DNA of 64,000 nt, from contig CM041465.1 in assembly GCA_023213395.1 (NCBI GenBank), positions 252,161,741 through 252,225,740 on the forward strand, in the 5' to 3' direction. The notes beneath the pieces are model-generated. The model was not told the DNA's origin and did not search any database. It worked only from the letters and a program-made list of their open reading frames with translations. Both the position numbers and the translations under genes were made by a program. Origin of the DNA: Cycas panzhihuaensis. Its lineage: Eukaryota; Cycadophyta. Positions 32,581 to 59,178 of the stretch are shown here, one piece after another (position 1 is the stretch's first letter; every line of letters starts with the position of its first letter).

Positions 32581-34208
32581 ACTATTGGCGTTGGGACCCA
32601 TTTTTATGTGCACACATTGGAATTGCTTTTGTGGTCATCTATTGAAAATTGATACCCATCTATTAATTTTAGAAGGAGGAGAAATGGAAATTATTTATTT
32701 GTTAAAAAAAGTAATATATTCTAAAAGAAAAATAAGCTCTCTTAAGGGTTTTGTTTGTCGCCCATAAATATAAATGTGGTAGTAGATGTGAGTGTTTTAT
32801 ATATGCATTAGCACGTAGGTTTTTATGGTTGTTTGCCAACTTGTTTATACCAGTGTTCAAGAAGGAAAGTGAATCGTGAAAGATGATCTACTTGCACGAT
32901 GCACCAATGTGCATTTTCTAGCCTTTTATTGTAACCTAATAAAATTTAATTTAAAGGGAATTGAGAATTTGAAAGCAAGTGGGTCATCAAAGATGATATA
33001 CTTACATGATGCACTGATGTGCATTTTCTAGCCTATTATTACAAACAAGTGAAGCTTAATTCAAAGGGGATTTAGAACTTCACTTTAATAATTAATGTCC
33101 AAATGACACGAGGAGGATCTATAAAGATTACAACATAAAATATATGAGTGATGTAAGTAGAATTTCTTTAAAAGTACTTATAAGATAATCAATAGTTATA
33201 TTTTGAATGAATTGTTCAAGCAACTAGATGTTAAGATTCAAATAACCAATAGGGCAACATTAGTGGTGATCAATGAATGTATTCAAATAAAATGAGATTA
33301 ATTATTGTAAGCCATATTTGACAATATCCATCCAACATGGATATAAATTCTTGAAAATAATAACTTACATGACCATGTGACACATATAGTGCTTATTTCA
33401 AGCCATCTTAACTACAACGAATAACATTGGAGGATTTAAGTTCGAATATGCATCTTACATGTATGTTTGTGAAGCGATTTATCCGTAAGGTCCAATGTTT
33501 ATAAGATATACAATATGTAGAGCATGTCATTGCCTTTCTTGTTCTCCCACTCTTTTTATTTACTTATACATCATAATAATATTTTAGATATGTGTGTTTA
33601 TATCATTATCCAATTTGCATGGAATTAATTCTTATAAGTCACAATAGATAATTTACATTAAATAATAGTGAGATTTCTTCAAAATATACATTTTTTATTA
33701 TATAATTATATTTATATGCTATTTCTTTTTGCTATAATGGACTAATGAAGATTTTTTTACCCTTAATTTAAAAAGTTAATCAGTACGCATTACTAAGACT
33801 TCAGATTATCTTACATACTTACCTACTTTGTGATAATGCAAAGTTTGTTCATTTATTTCTATTCCTCTAAACATTAAGAAGACAAGTTTTATCGCTAGTC
33901 CACGAACCAAAGGTTAATGGATATCATATTAATTTAATTAGTAAATTTAATTCCATCTATGAAATGCTTTGTATTACCTTCTATCACATTGTCAATTTAC
34001 ATTGCAATTTGTTGTGTCTATTAAGTTAGCCAAAATATAAGGGTTTGCCTAGTATATCGTATTAGAATTTAAAATATAACTCAAATACCATATTGTAATG
34101 TACTTATTATGTACAACAAAAGTATTCTAAACATGTATAATCAATTAATCATATCATAAAGAAATACATAAATTATGTATGTAAGATAAACATATCAAGC
34201 AATAACAT
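32581..34208. other. AT-rich intergenic DNA with a 110-bp tandem duplication
   Basis: No gene recognised. At about 32863-33080 a segment containing GATGCACYRATGTGCATTTT is present twice with a spacing of 110 bp (GCATTTTCTA at 32911 and 33021). The remainder has short frames only. Confidence 0.5.
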
Positions 34209-35383
34209 AAAATATAAAGCATAAATATATCAAACATATAATAATCATTCACCACAAAATAAATAATAAAATTATACATGGAAAACAAAGTATGGGAAAA
34301 ACCATGAAAAAATGGTGGAGCTGGGAGCTTCTGTTTATGATATCAAATAATTATATTTCAAAATGAGTTATTCTCTTCTTAAGTTTTTAAGTGGTATGTG
34401 TACATATTTATATAAATATCACTTCATAAATAGTCTGTAATATCTCTCAAGTCTTTTCATTATCTAATTGGATGTTTACATGAATAATCATATATATCAC
34501 ATCTATCAATATTTTTAGTAAGTAGAATTTTGTATGGGCACACAACTTTATATTAAACATCATATATGTGAAAATATAATAAATTTAACACTCCCCTTTA
34601 ATGCTTAATGTCTTTAACTCAATCTTCAAGTCTTCATCGTTGGTCTTTAAATCTTTATTCTTTCGTATATGTTAAAACCTATAAATATATATCAAGTTGT
34701 ATCACTTATAACTTATAAATATATTAAGATCATGCTTGTTTCTTATAAGTAATTAACATACAGTCATTTGTAATCATCAGTGACCAACTATAAATAAAAT
34801 ATAAAGTATAAACAAATTAATCATATAATAATCATTCATCACAAAATAAATAAGAGAATTATACGTAAAAAATAAAGTATGTGAAAAACCACAAAAGAAT
34901 GGTGGAGTTGGGAGCTTCTCTTTATGATATCAAATAATTATATCTCCAAATGAGTCCTTTCCCTCTTAAGTTTTTAAGTGGTGTGTATACATATTTATAT
35001 AAATATCACCTCATAAATAGTCTGTAATATCTCTTAAGTCTTTTCATTATCTAATAAGATGTTTACATGAATAATCATACATATCACAGTTATTAATATT
35101 TTTAGTAAGTGGAATTTTGTATGGGCATACTACTTTATATTAAATATTATATATGTGAAAATATCATATATTTTAACACTCCCCTTTAATGCTTAATGTC
35201 TTTAACTCAATCTTCAAGTCTTCAGCCTTGGTCTTTAAATCTCCATCCTTTCATATATGCTAAAACCTATAAATATATATCAAGTTGTATCACTTGTAAC
35301 CTCTAAATATATTAAGATCATGCTTGTTTCTTATAAGTAATTAACATGCAATCATTTATAATCATTAGTGATCAACTATAAAT
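34209..35383 (-). repeat. Tandem duplication (587 bp unit) of an LTR plus internal 3' end
   Basis: Two units, 34209-34795 and 34796-35383, match along their length (for example AATGGTGGAG at 34311 and 34898; ACACTCCCCTTTAATGC at 34588 and 35176). On the minus strand each contains a purine tract (TTAAAGGGGAG) followed by an LTR start TGTTAAA, at 34590 and 35178. Each unit is thus about 208 bp of internal 3' end plus about 380 bp of LTR. No primer site or 5' internal sequence lies between them, so this is a duplicated fragment rather than a whole small element. Confidence 0.65.
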
Positions 35384-37225
35384 AACCAACATGTAAAGCC
35401 CATATATAATCATTACTAATTCATCAAACATCAACCAATCTACATGACCTTCACTTGTCATATTTATATGAAGTGTTTTCCTAAGTAATCTTCATATATA
35501 AAGTTGTAATCAATTATTAACATTTGTTAATATGTTATCTTAACAATCTCGAAATAAGATTGATTATTGATATCCATATAAAACAATGACCATCTACCAA
35601 AATACATGGGTAACCAACCATTGTAATCGTCAATTCTCTAGAAAGTATTTCTTATATGTGATTCATTAACAAATAAGAGTAGCATAAAACCTCTTGCATT
35701 TTGCATAGAAGAACAACGACACAATTTGTGTGTTATATAAGAGTAGCCTCATTTATCTTGTCTTTTGTGTATAAGAAAATAACTTGAGTATTACTTTCAT
35801 CAGCACTTTTGTACACTTGTAGCTTTTTTAGGCAACCAATAAATAAATCCATCAACATCTTCAAATCAATCATCCAAATATACTAACTCTGAGAATAGGG
35901 GATGCCACTTAGCCAAGTCAAGTTAGTTGTAACAAGGCAATATAAAAAGTGTGTTCCCATACCTCTTATCATATATGCCAAGTTAGATTTCTCATTAACA
36001 AACACATATCATATATCATTGGATTCCTTTATAGTTGATTTTAATACGTCAAGAATTCAACATTTGAGACTTTTCCTCCATTTCTCATAAATAGGTGGAA
36101 ATAATATTGTCTCAACAACTTATCTCTCTAACAAACAAACAAATAATAGGCCTTTCATCGATAAATATTAGGCAGTGTTATCAATCTTATTCAAATGATT
36201 GCTATCAATATAATTAATTCAAATAAGTGTCCAATAAACCAAGTGAATATGTCATTTAATTAGTGTTGCACATCCACTAAACTAAATAAGTAATTTCTAA
36301 GGGAGATTTTTGTATCCAACATATATCAAAAGATTCCCACATCAATTTTGCATCACATATGCCCCACATAATGAATTTTCATATGTTTCGATCCTTAAAA
36401 TATCATTAACAAGCCTTTATATATTTATTTTTAAATGAAACTTCTTTTTTCCTTTCATATATTATTAATAACATCATCATGATCATTGCAGCCTTTGAAA
36501 ACATCAAAATATATGAACACATATATGACAAAGGTCATAAATCGTAACTTTTATGAATTCAAAACCATTTTGATCAAGTTTACTAATTAAACTCTCTAGT
36601 ATCTGATCTTTGAAATGTGCCTTACAACCACTTCCTTTAACCGTCTCGAAATTATATTTCCAACACAACTACCAACATGCAAATCTAATATCCTAATGAA
36701 AAGTTTTGATAAAAAGACTATTAATGTTCATAACAAGAGAGTGATCCTTTATAAAATGCCTTAAACCCCTTATCAACTAGTCATTTATTATGTGACCACA
36801 TCATATGAATGTCCAGTTAGCAAAGGGGCCTATGGTGTAAACTAAAAATATTATTAATCCATTTTTGGAGAATATCTCACATTTAGATTTAAAAATCCAT
36901 CCAAAATAATTAAATTGAGAAAATCAAATCTAAAATTTTCTATCAGGGTCAAATTTTTACATGAGCTTGTTCTTCACATACGATGAATTGATCAAATATT
37001 AGTAATTAATGACTTGTTTACATGTGTACAACAAATTATCTATAATTTAAATTTAAAATGTGATCAATGATTAAATGGTAGAGCATTAACAAGGACAATG
37101 AAGCTTCATCAACTATGATTAGGCTAAGTAGATCTCTCATGGCTATAACTGAAATTAGGCTACATTGTGACTATCATGGGAAGCAGATGGCGATGGTATG
37201 ACATGATGTTGATTTATAATTGTGT
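35384..37225. other. AT-rich intergenic DNA, nothing recognised
   Basis: No LTR pair, frame above about 62 codons or RNA gene seen. The last 70 bp before the TA array contain an imperfect palindrome centred on ACATGT (near 37223-37250). Confidence 0.45.
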
Positions 37226-45692
<8,467 letters not shown>

Positions 45693-45714
45693 CATATTAT
45701 TTCAAGTAGGAAAT

Positions 45715-46032
45715 AATATAATTGGTGCCATTATAGATACGGGGAGCCAAAAGAATTTGATCTCATAAAGTTTGGTAAAGAGTATTGGGTTGGTAACTAG
45801 TCCCCACCCTCACCCATATCCTTTTGTTGATGAAGTAATATGTGATGTGGTGGCATTAGATGTATGCCATGTTGTGCTTGGAAGTCCCTACTTGTGGGAT
45901 CAAGATGCACTCTTCTATCGAAGGGAGAGAAAGTATCGGTTGATGAAGGATAATAAGGGCTTCATCATAAAGGAATATAAAAAGCACTTGGATAAGATAG
46001 CATTAATTTATTCTTTCAAACAAAAAGGATGA
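45715..46032 (+). pseudogene. Protease of Ty3 element B (broken)
   Basis: GAIIDTGSQKNLIS contains the catalytic Asp-Thr-Gly (Asp codon 45736-45738), followed by a TAA at 45766-45768. The frame continues SLVKSIGLVTSPHPHPYPF, then VICDVVALDVCHVVLGSPYL and FYRRERKYRLMKDN, the conserved second half of plant Ty3 proteases. The N-terminal residues before GAII are lost in the array boundary. It is similar in layout to the protease at 594-1238 but clearly a different family. Confidence 0.75.
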
Positions 46033-46149
46033 TCAATGCATGTGGTAAATTCGTCATCTTAATGGTAAGGAGAAAAGAATAGCTAGGAGATGAAGAAGGT
46101 CCTTCTACTCACACTCTTCTTATATCACCTAAACAAATGCAATAGATTG

Positions 46150-46960
46150 AGGTGTTAAAGATAAGGTATGATATTCTATTTCAACATGTTGATGGGCTAC
46201 CACCAAAGAGAAACATAGAGCATGAAATCACTCTTGTAGGGGATGCACCATTGCCTAATATTGCTTTGTATATGCACTCCATTATAGAGAATAATGAGAT
46301 AAACAGGCAAGTTGAGGTGTTGCTTGATTGAGGGGTCATAAGACCTTCATGTTCACCTTGTGGGTCACCAATTGTCTTGGTGCCTAAGAAGGATGGAGGA
46401 TGGAGAATGTGTATAGACTTTCATGCTTTGAATAAAATTACAATTAAAAATCGCTACCCTTTGCCTCGCATAGATGATTTGCTTGATCAAATTTAGCATG
46501 CTTGTTATTTTACTAAATTGGATTTGAAAAGTGGTTATCACCAAGTTAGGGTTAAGGAGGAGGACACATGAAAGATGGCCTTCAAAACAAAGCAAGGACT
46601 CTTTGAATGGATGGTTATGCCTTTTGGATTATGTAATGCTCCTGCAACATTCATAAGGCTAATGAATGAAATGTTAAGGCCTTACTTGGATAATTTTGTT
46701 GTTGTCTATCTTGATGACATTTTGATTTTCAGCAACACATGGGAGGAACATTTGCATCAAATAGAAGAAGTTTTAAAGACTATGGCTAAGTATCATTTGA
46801 AGCTTAATGTGAAGAAGTATGAATTTGGCAAGGAGAACTTGATCTTCTTGGGCTTTGTGGTTGGAGGAGGAGAGTCGACCATCGATCCACTCAAAACTCA
46901 AGGCATCCTTAAATGGCCTAGGCCAACAAACATCACAGAGGTGAGAAGTTTTTTTTGAGC
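46150..46960 (+). pseudogene. Reverse transcriptase of Ty3 element B (broken)
   Basis: The lead-in HVDGLPPKRNIEHEI is followed by a stop in place of a residue before [20 protein letters not shown], then [20 protein letters not shown] and FTKLDLKSGYHQVRV. From 46575 the frame is open: [17 protein letters not shown], the catalytic YLDD at 46707-46718, ILIFSNTWEEHLHQ and LGFVVGGG. It would synthesise element DNA. Three stops interrupt an otherwise recognisable domain with both active-site Asp residues of YLDD in place. Confidence 0.85.
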
Positions 46961-47490
46961 TTGTCAATACTTGAGAAAGTGTATTCTTCATTTCTCACAG
47001 GTTAGAGCACCTCTATATGGATTGACAAAATCTAGTAAAAAGTTTACTTGGGGTTCCAAGGAGGAAGAAGCTTTTCTTCTTTTAAAGAAGAAAATTTGTG
47101 AAGCACCAATTTTGGAAATGCCAAATTTGCAAAGGCCTTTTTAAGTAGAAGGCGTCACAGTGGAAATGTGATGTGGTGTCCTTATTCAAGATGGAAGCCT
47201 ATTGCTTACTATTGAGTCTTCACCCTCAGTGAAGAACTACCCAACATATGATCGAGAAATGTTCGCGCTTCATCAAGCATCTGAAGCATTGGAGGTCATA
47301 TTTCCTCGGAAAAGAGGTTGTAGTTCATCTAGATCATAAGCCTCTTCAATTTTACAAACCGAAAGTAAATTCTGACCAGCAAGACACATGAAGTGGATGA
47401 GTTATTTACAACAATTCAATATTGTAATTAAGTACAAAAAGGGATCTAATAACAAAATTGCTGATATGTTATCTAGACCACCTTGTTCAA
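46961..47490 (+). pseudogene. RNase H of Ty3 element B (broken)
   Basis: The connection region APLYGLTKSSKKFTWGSKEE is followed by LLLKKKICEAPILEMPNLQR and then VEGVTVEM, where the first catalytic Asp-Ala-Ser strand would be; it is not recognisable. NYPTYDREMFALHQA and, after a frameshift, MKWMSYLQQFNIVIKYKKGS with NKIADMLSRPP mark the end. The domain is both frameshifted and missing a key residue. Confidence 0.7.
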
Positions 47491-47559
47491 CTTCTTCTTC
47501 TACTTTTGTTTGTAGTTCTCTTATGAGTTTGCAGGTGGAGCCAATGCATCATGAAGAGT

Positions 47560-48780
47560 ACAAAGACTTATACCATGAAGATGAAGCTTTGAAGGAAGAA
47601 TTAGAGAACCTAGCGAAAGGAAGACCTTCCTAGCTTGCTTTGGAAGGATGGTCTACTTTTCAAAGGGGAGCAACTCTATGTTCCATCAAAAGGAGACAAG
47701 ATCAAGTGGCTTAGAGAAGCCCATACTTCTAAAGTAGCTGGTCACTTTGGTATAGAGAAGACTTTAGAAAACTTGAGAAGATATGTTATATGGCCAAAAA
47801 TGCAAAATGATGAAAATATGTAAAAGGATGTGTAATGTGTAATACTTCTAAGCCTTCTTCTAGAAAATTAGGATTGTATACACCACTTCCTATTCCCACT
47901 AAACCTTGGGAAAGTATCTCCATTGATTTCTTAGGGGGACTTCCCATGACTAGGAAGGGACATGATTATCTCTTTGTTGTTGTAGATAGGTTCAGTAAAA
48001 TGATATATCTAATACCTTGTAAGAAGATAATCACAGGTACAGAACCAATTGAGTTATTCTTCAAGCATGTATGAAAGAATTTTGGCTTGCCTTCTTCCAT
48101 CATTTCAGATCGGGACACTCGATTCCTTTCATCATTTTGGAAGTCACTATGGGAGATGATGGGTATCGAATTGAAAAGGAGTACAAGTTCCCATCCTCAG
48201 ACAGATGGATAAACCGAAGTAGTTAACAGAGCTTTGGTACATTTAGTGAGGGGATACAATTCCAAGTATCCAAAGACTTGGGATGAATCATTGGCTTTTC
48301 TACAATTTGCATTTCATAGAGCAATGCATGCATCACAGTCTAAAGCACCTTTTGAAGTTTGTTTGGGATACTTACCTCAAAGTCCATTTGACTTAGAGTT
48401 TTCCATGCAAGCTAAGGAAGGATCCGTCAAAGAGAAGGAGGAGCATGACAAGGCTTTAAGATACTTGGAGAAGATCTAGAGAGTCCACAAAAAAGTACAT
48501 GATCAACTTCTAAGGACTCAACAAAAGTATAAAGAAAGACATGACAAGCATAGGCAAGAGTGTGCTTTTCAAGAAGGAGATTTAGTATGGTTATACTTGA
48601 GCAAGGAGAGGTTAAAAGGAGGCGAAACTCAAACCTATAAGGTATGGACCATTCAAGATTTTGAGAAAAGTAGGTGGCAATGCTTTCCAACTTGATCTTT
48701 CGCCTTATATGCAAATATATTCAGTAGTATATGCTGAATACTTAAAACTCTTTGAGCCCTCCATGTTAGATGAGGAATAG
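47560..48780 (+). pseudogene. Integrase of Ty3 element B (broken)
   Basis: The zinc-binding module is seen as WLREAHTSKVAGHFGIEKT and, after a stop, GCVMCNTSK (His-His-Cys-Cys). The core keeps all three acidic residues: [28 protein letters not shown] and HPQTDG followed by a stop and TEVVNRALV. Downstream, YKERHDKHRQECAFQEGDLV matches the usual C-terminal region. Stops at several sites (for example before TEVV, C-to-T type) make it inactive, but catalytic residues are better preserved than in the other two Ty3 elements. Confidence 0.8.
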
Positions 48781-49031
48781 AACCAGTTCACTTTACCTTC
48801 AGTTGATGATTTCTATTTGGAAAGTGAGGAGCCTCTCAAGGAAGATTGTATGTTGGACAGAAAATCTACCAAAACAAGACATAAGACACATGAATCTTTC
48901 AGGATTGGAGTAGCAGGGCAATTGCCTAGTAAGGCCAAGTGGTTTAGAAGGCAATAAGGAGAACAACACTTCCCCTATCTCCAATTCTAATCCAAACAGG
49001 AGTTGGCTATTTTCCAAGGAAGGGGGAGCCA
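48781..49031 (+). other. 3' untranslated region and polypurine tract of element B
   Basis: A Glu/Asp/Ser-rich coding tail fades at about 48955. Near 49013-49030 is a purine-rich AAGGAAGGGGGAGCC, a plausible plus-strand primer just before the candidate LTR. Confidence 0.5.
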
Positions 49032-49880
49032 TGATCCAAGAGGATCAACAATATGTTTATAGGATGTAAAAAATGCTAGGCATTGGCATAACTGAAAGAG
49101 ATATGGTATCAAAATTATATGAAATTTTGTGTAAAGGTAGAAGACACATCCCACTAGATGTGTAGAAAATGTGAGGTTCAGAAAATATCATTTGATTAGA
49201 GTTCAAGCCTTGTCTTGCATAAAATTAATCCCACAACTAGCAGAAAAAAATAGCAAATACATATTATCATTAAATGAATAAAAATGCTGTCAAATGGCAT
49301 CCAAATGAGCTGAAATTTTGAGGAAGCGGAGGAGACATGTGTTCCTATATGTGTACAAAATTTGAGCTAAATTAGATTCCACTAAGATTAGTTATAAGCT
49401 GTAACTTTTTAAGAATTGCATGAAGGCCACTTGGACAACATGCATTTTGGTGGTTAGTGGTTATACTTGCATGATTGCCACTTGTTAAACATGCAATTTT
49501 GGTTTCTTTCTATAAATTGATCCCTACTACAGGTTGGAGAGGTGGTTCTTGGAGACTTGACTTGGTAAGCATCCTTCGAAAAGCATTTTGGAGGGTTAGA
49601 GTCCCCCTTATGGTATAATTGTATCATTTATTCTTTGTAATTTTACCATTCTTTTGCTTGTTGATTTCTCCACCATTAAATGGAGATTCTTATAATTTAA
49701 TAAAAGTATTACTCCTCATACTTTTGGATCAATGTCAAGAATAAATGATTTGGTCTAGAATTTCCTTTTGTGGGCTCATTATTGTTTTGATGTTATTGAG
49801 AATTCTACACTAACTCCAAGGATCTCAAGGAGAAAATGTTGATAATTGACTTCTTCACCAACTAAGCTCTTTTGGGATCA
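49032..49880 (+). repeat. Candidate 3' LTR of Ty3 element B
   Basis: It begins TGATCC after the purine tract and ends GGATCA at the very base before the second TA array, giving perfect 6-bp inverted termini. It contains a TATA box (TATAAAT, 49511-49517) and a polyadenylation-like TTTAATAAAAG near 49697. With no 5' LTR in the window, the assignment rests on termini, context and promoter signals. Confidence 0.6.
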
Positions 49881-56260
<6,380 letters not shown>

Positions 56261-56396
56261 TTTTGGTGATCATTTAGTGCTCCGGTATTCCTGTGAAGAT
56301 CTTGGTTAGCTTGTTTGCTTTGTTGGATAAGTAGATGCTACTACGACAGTCAAATTATCTGTTATCTCAAGAGTATCGGCGAGAAGAAACGTCTCA
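56261..56396 (+). repeat. 5' LTR of element A, 3' part only
   Basis: TTTTGGTGATCATTTAG through AAACGTCTCA matches 62131-62265 of the 3' LTR (shared words include CTTGGTTAGCTTGTTTGCT). It ends in CA two bases before the primer site. Its upstream two thirds, including the TATA box present at 62045 in the other LTR, is absent. Confidence 0.85.
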
Positions 56397-56398
56397 AG

Positions 56399-56410
56399 TG
56401 GTATCAGAGC
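56399..56410 (+). other. Primer binding site, initiator tRNA-Met
   Basis: TGGTATCAGAGC is the perfect complement of the 3' end of plant initiator tRNA-Met and lies two bases after the 5' LTR. Reverse transcription of minus-strand DNA would start here. Confidence 0.9.
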
Positions 56411-57396
56411 TGCGTCGAGATCGTGGGAGGCTGCCCAAAAGTCCGTGCAATTTTTTTCCGTCGGATCAGTACTCTCTGTACTAGTAGAGATCGAGGAAAG
56501 ACCTTAAGTACTCTCTCCACAGATTGATGGAAGCAGTGTCGGCCTTGATCAAGCATCGGGAGAAAAGGGAAATCCTTTTCCCAAGTAACTCTAGTACTTT
56601 ATCCCTTATCTTTCATCTGGTTTTAATTTTATTCCTATTTTTTCAATTTTGGCATTGAAGTATATCTTAAAGGTAGATAACCTCGTTGAGCGACTACTTT
56701 TATCCCTCTCACCTCCTTTCACAGTATCGCGGTCATCATTGGTGGCTAGCGGATAGTGGCCTCATGCCCTTTGCATGAAAGTTGGAGTATCACTCTGACT
56801 AAGCCCTAGACAAAACACAGCTCTGACTGCTTGTGCCTCTCGTACCCGGGGTATATCGGAGGACCCCATCTTCAGGTCCAAAGCCTTTTTCTAGTATAGG
56901 CAACTTGTCTAGTGGTTGGTAGGTTAAGACTGTAACCCACCTCATAATTTGAAAAAAAAAAAAAAAAAACAAAACAAAAAAAAAAAGGAAAAAAAAAGGG
57001 GTAAAAAAAAAAAACTAACTCCACTAAAGTTAGTGAGAAAATTTACCCTTACAGGTATATACCTCATTTTGATCAGTACATCGTCCTAGTCAATTTGCAC
57101 TAAGTTGGGATATACTGCAAATTTTCTCAATTTTTAGTACCTAATCACCGGTGGGTCACACCTCACCCATCCTCCCCATACTTCACAAGCTTTTTGCACT
57201 ATTGAAAGAACTTGATATCTTGTTTATGTAACTTTCTTTGGGGTCAACAGGCTATAGACACCCCACAAGCCCCCCTATTCCCCCCTCTCTTTCCCTTAAC
57301 AACCCCCTTTTTCTTACGTCCCGTTCTTCTTGATCTTTCCCACTTCGTTCATTCCCCTTCTTTCTACTTATCCCCGCCTCTTTATGCCCTTTCTCC
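56411..57396 (+). other. Untranslated leader of element A, with A-rich tract
   Basis: About 1 kb between primer site and gag. At 56950-57015 the plus strand is almost only A with a few C and G, a stretch of about 65 bp. The rest shows no domain. A 96-codon frame at 57212-57502 overlaps the gag start in another frame and is not convincing. Confidence 0.6.
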
Positions 57397-58660
57397 ATGG
57401 CTCCTCAAAGCAATAGTGACAAAATCTTGTCACTCAAGTCTGACGTCCACAAAATTAATGAGGATCTCGCCCACATACATAATGAGCTTAAAAAGGAAGT
57501 AGCTACCATACACACAAACTTTAGATCACAATTGCAAAACCTAGCATCTCATGCTGATGCCTATGATGTAATTAAGAGGTTGAACAACTTCTCTCCTCCA
57601 CCACCAGTTGGCCCCACACAACAACAAATTGTGCCTTCACCTCCACGTCAGCAACAACCATTCCATCACAAGATCAACATACCCACATTTGATCAAGATC
57701 TCAACAAGGATAGTGCACAAAGTTGTATTAGCAAACTAGAGTCTTACTTTGCACTCAACCCAATGTCAGTGAATGAGCAACTTACATTTGCTTCTATTCA
57801 CTTAGATAGGAAGGCACATCATTGGTTCTGATGGTGGAAACGAGTACCCTCCGGTCTTGGGCGCACTTCTCTACTATTTTTTGACGATGAAACACTTGGA
57901 GTCGATCTTTTTACCACGGCTAACACGTTTGAAGCCAGTATCCTCTGTCGAAGTCTACCGCAGACGGTTCTAATCTTTACGTAATCGGGTTGATCGGCAA
58001 CTTGATAAGCGAGCGAGATAGATACGTACATGTCCGGACTTAAAAGCGTATCGAAATGCCAAGAAGATAATCTCCTTATCCACTCTAAAGGATGCAATTA
58101 ATATGGCTAAAGCGGTAGAAGTAGAATTTCTGAAAGACCTCCTCCATTCGGACGAGACTCCACGTGGTTTTCCACGATCCGGACAAAACGTCTGACTACG
58201 GTCCCGGAGACCACGATCACGCCCATGACGTAGGGACACCTGGCTACATCTCTCGGCGGTGCGAGGAATCATCGTCAAAGTCCATCCACATCACTCCTAC
58301 AGAGGCACAACATCATCGGGAAGTCGTTCTATGTATGCAATGTTCTGAAAAATGGACCACTGGTCACAATAGAATATGTAAAGCTAGGAAGATGGTCTTC
58401 ACAATTGACCCATACTTACCCTCAGATGGTGACCCTGATACTAAGCATGAATATGATGATGAACCCCATGACTACCTTGCTAATGAGATACCCCCAAACC
58501 CTGAGCCTGAAGTTTCCTTATCCACAGTTACCTCCATTGCATGTCCTGAACCACTTCGAGTCAAAGGAATACTTAGGAAAATCCCAATTACCATTGTGAT
58601 CGATGGTAGCGCATCGCTAAAGTTCATCGACATCTCCATTGCCTGCTTACATAGAACCTA
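57397..58660 (+). pseudogene. gag of element A with zinc knuckle, running into protease (broken)
   Basis: The start at 57397 (MAPQSNSDKILSLKSDVHKI) opens a 144-codon piece with a coiled-coil-like N-terminus, a Pro/Gln-rich linker and the beginning of the Retrotrans_gag core (INIPTFDQDL, then LDRKAHHWF), ended by TGA at 57829-57831. The rest of the core is frameshifted. From 58164 another frame carries the knuckle CMQCSEKWTTGHNRIC, the plant chromovirus variant, an acidic linker and the protease active strand ITIVIDGSASLKFID, in which Asp-Gly-Ser stands at the catalytic position. Gag and protease assemble and mature the particle. No continuous protein can be made. Confidence 0.75.
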
Positions 58661-59178
58661 AAACTGGCTTCACTTGCTCCTTACCTGGTCATTACACACT
58701 CCATTGTGCGGGAACAATAAAAAACCTCATGGTCCACATTGGCTCATATACCCTTGTCTCTGATTTTTATGCCCTGTCCATAGGTAGGTCAGATGCAATT
58801 CTTGGCGTACAATGGCTCCAGACTCTAGGGACTTATAGCACCAATAACTCACACACGGCCCCCTTCATTATGTTCAAAGATCACGTGGGCCGCTCTCATA
58901 AACTTTATGGGATGCAAGCCCCCTCAAACAAAGTAATCTCACCCTCACGAATCCGTCGCCAACTCAATGGTAACATCAGATACATCGTTCGTCTTAACCA
59001 TATCCAGGCCCCCTCAGGTATCCACCCTGATATCCAGCAAGTATTAGATCGATACCAATCTGTATTTGGTCCGTTACCTGCTGGCCCCCCACCTGATCGA
59101 GGCTTTTACCATACTATTGAGTTACAAAGTTCGTACGACCTGATAAGCCTTCGACCATATAGAAATTCCTATTTCTAA
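58639..59178 (+). pseudogene. Protease C-terminal half and linker to reverse transcriptase, element A
   Basis: A new frame continues the protease: FYALSIGRSDAILGVQWLQT is the conserved second strand (DxILGxxWL) of Ty3 proteases. Then comes the linker ending VFGPLPAGPPPDRGFYHTIE, the conserved start of reverse transcriptase. The frameshift lies near 58640, inside the protease. Confidence 0.75.

Larger units (their letters stand above)
45693..49880 (+). mobile_element. Ty3/gypsy element B, 5'-truncated at the TA array
   Basis: Protease, reverse transcriptase, RNase H and integrase follow in plus-strand Ty3 order, then a polypurine tract and a candidate 3' LTR (49032-49880). The 5' LTR and all of gag are absent: TA array sequence runs to within about 25 bp of the protease strand. 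Immediately after the LTR a second TA array begins, so the element is embedded in TA repeats. Stops, several explained by C-to-T changes, show it is dead. Confidence 0.75.

Noticed and set aside
57819-58278. Two minus-strand frames of about 92-102 codons
   Set aside because: Antisense to gag of element A, where the plus strand carries the knuckle and protease motifs.
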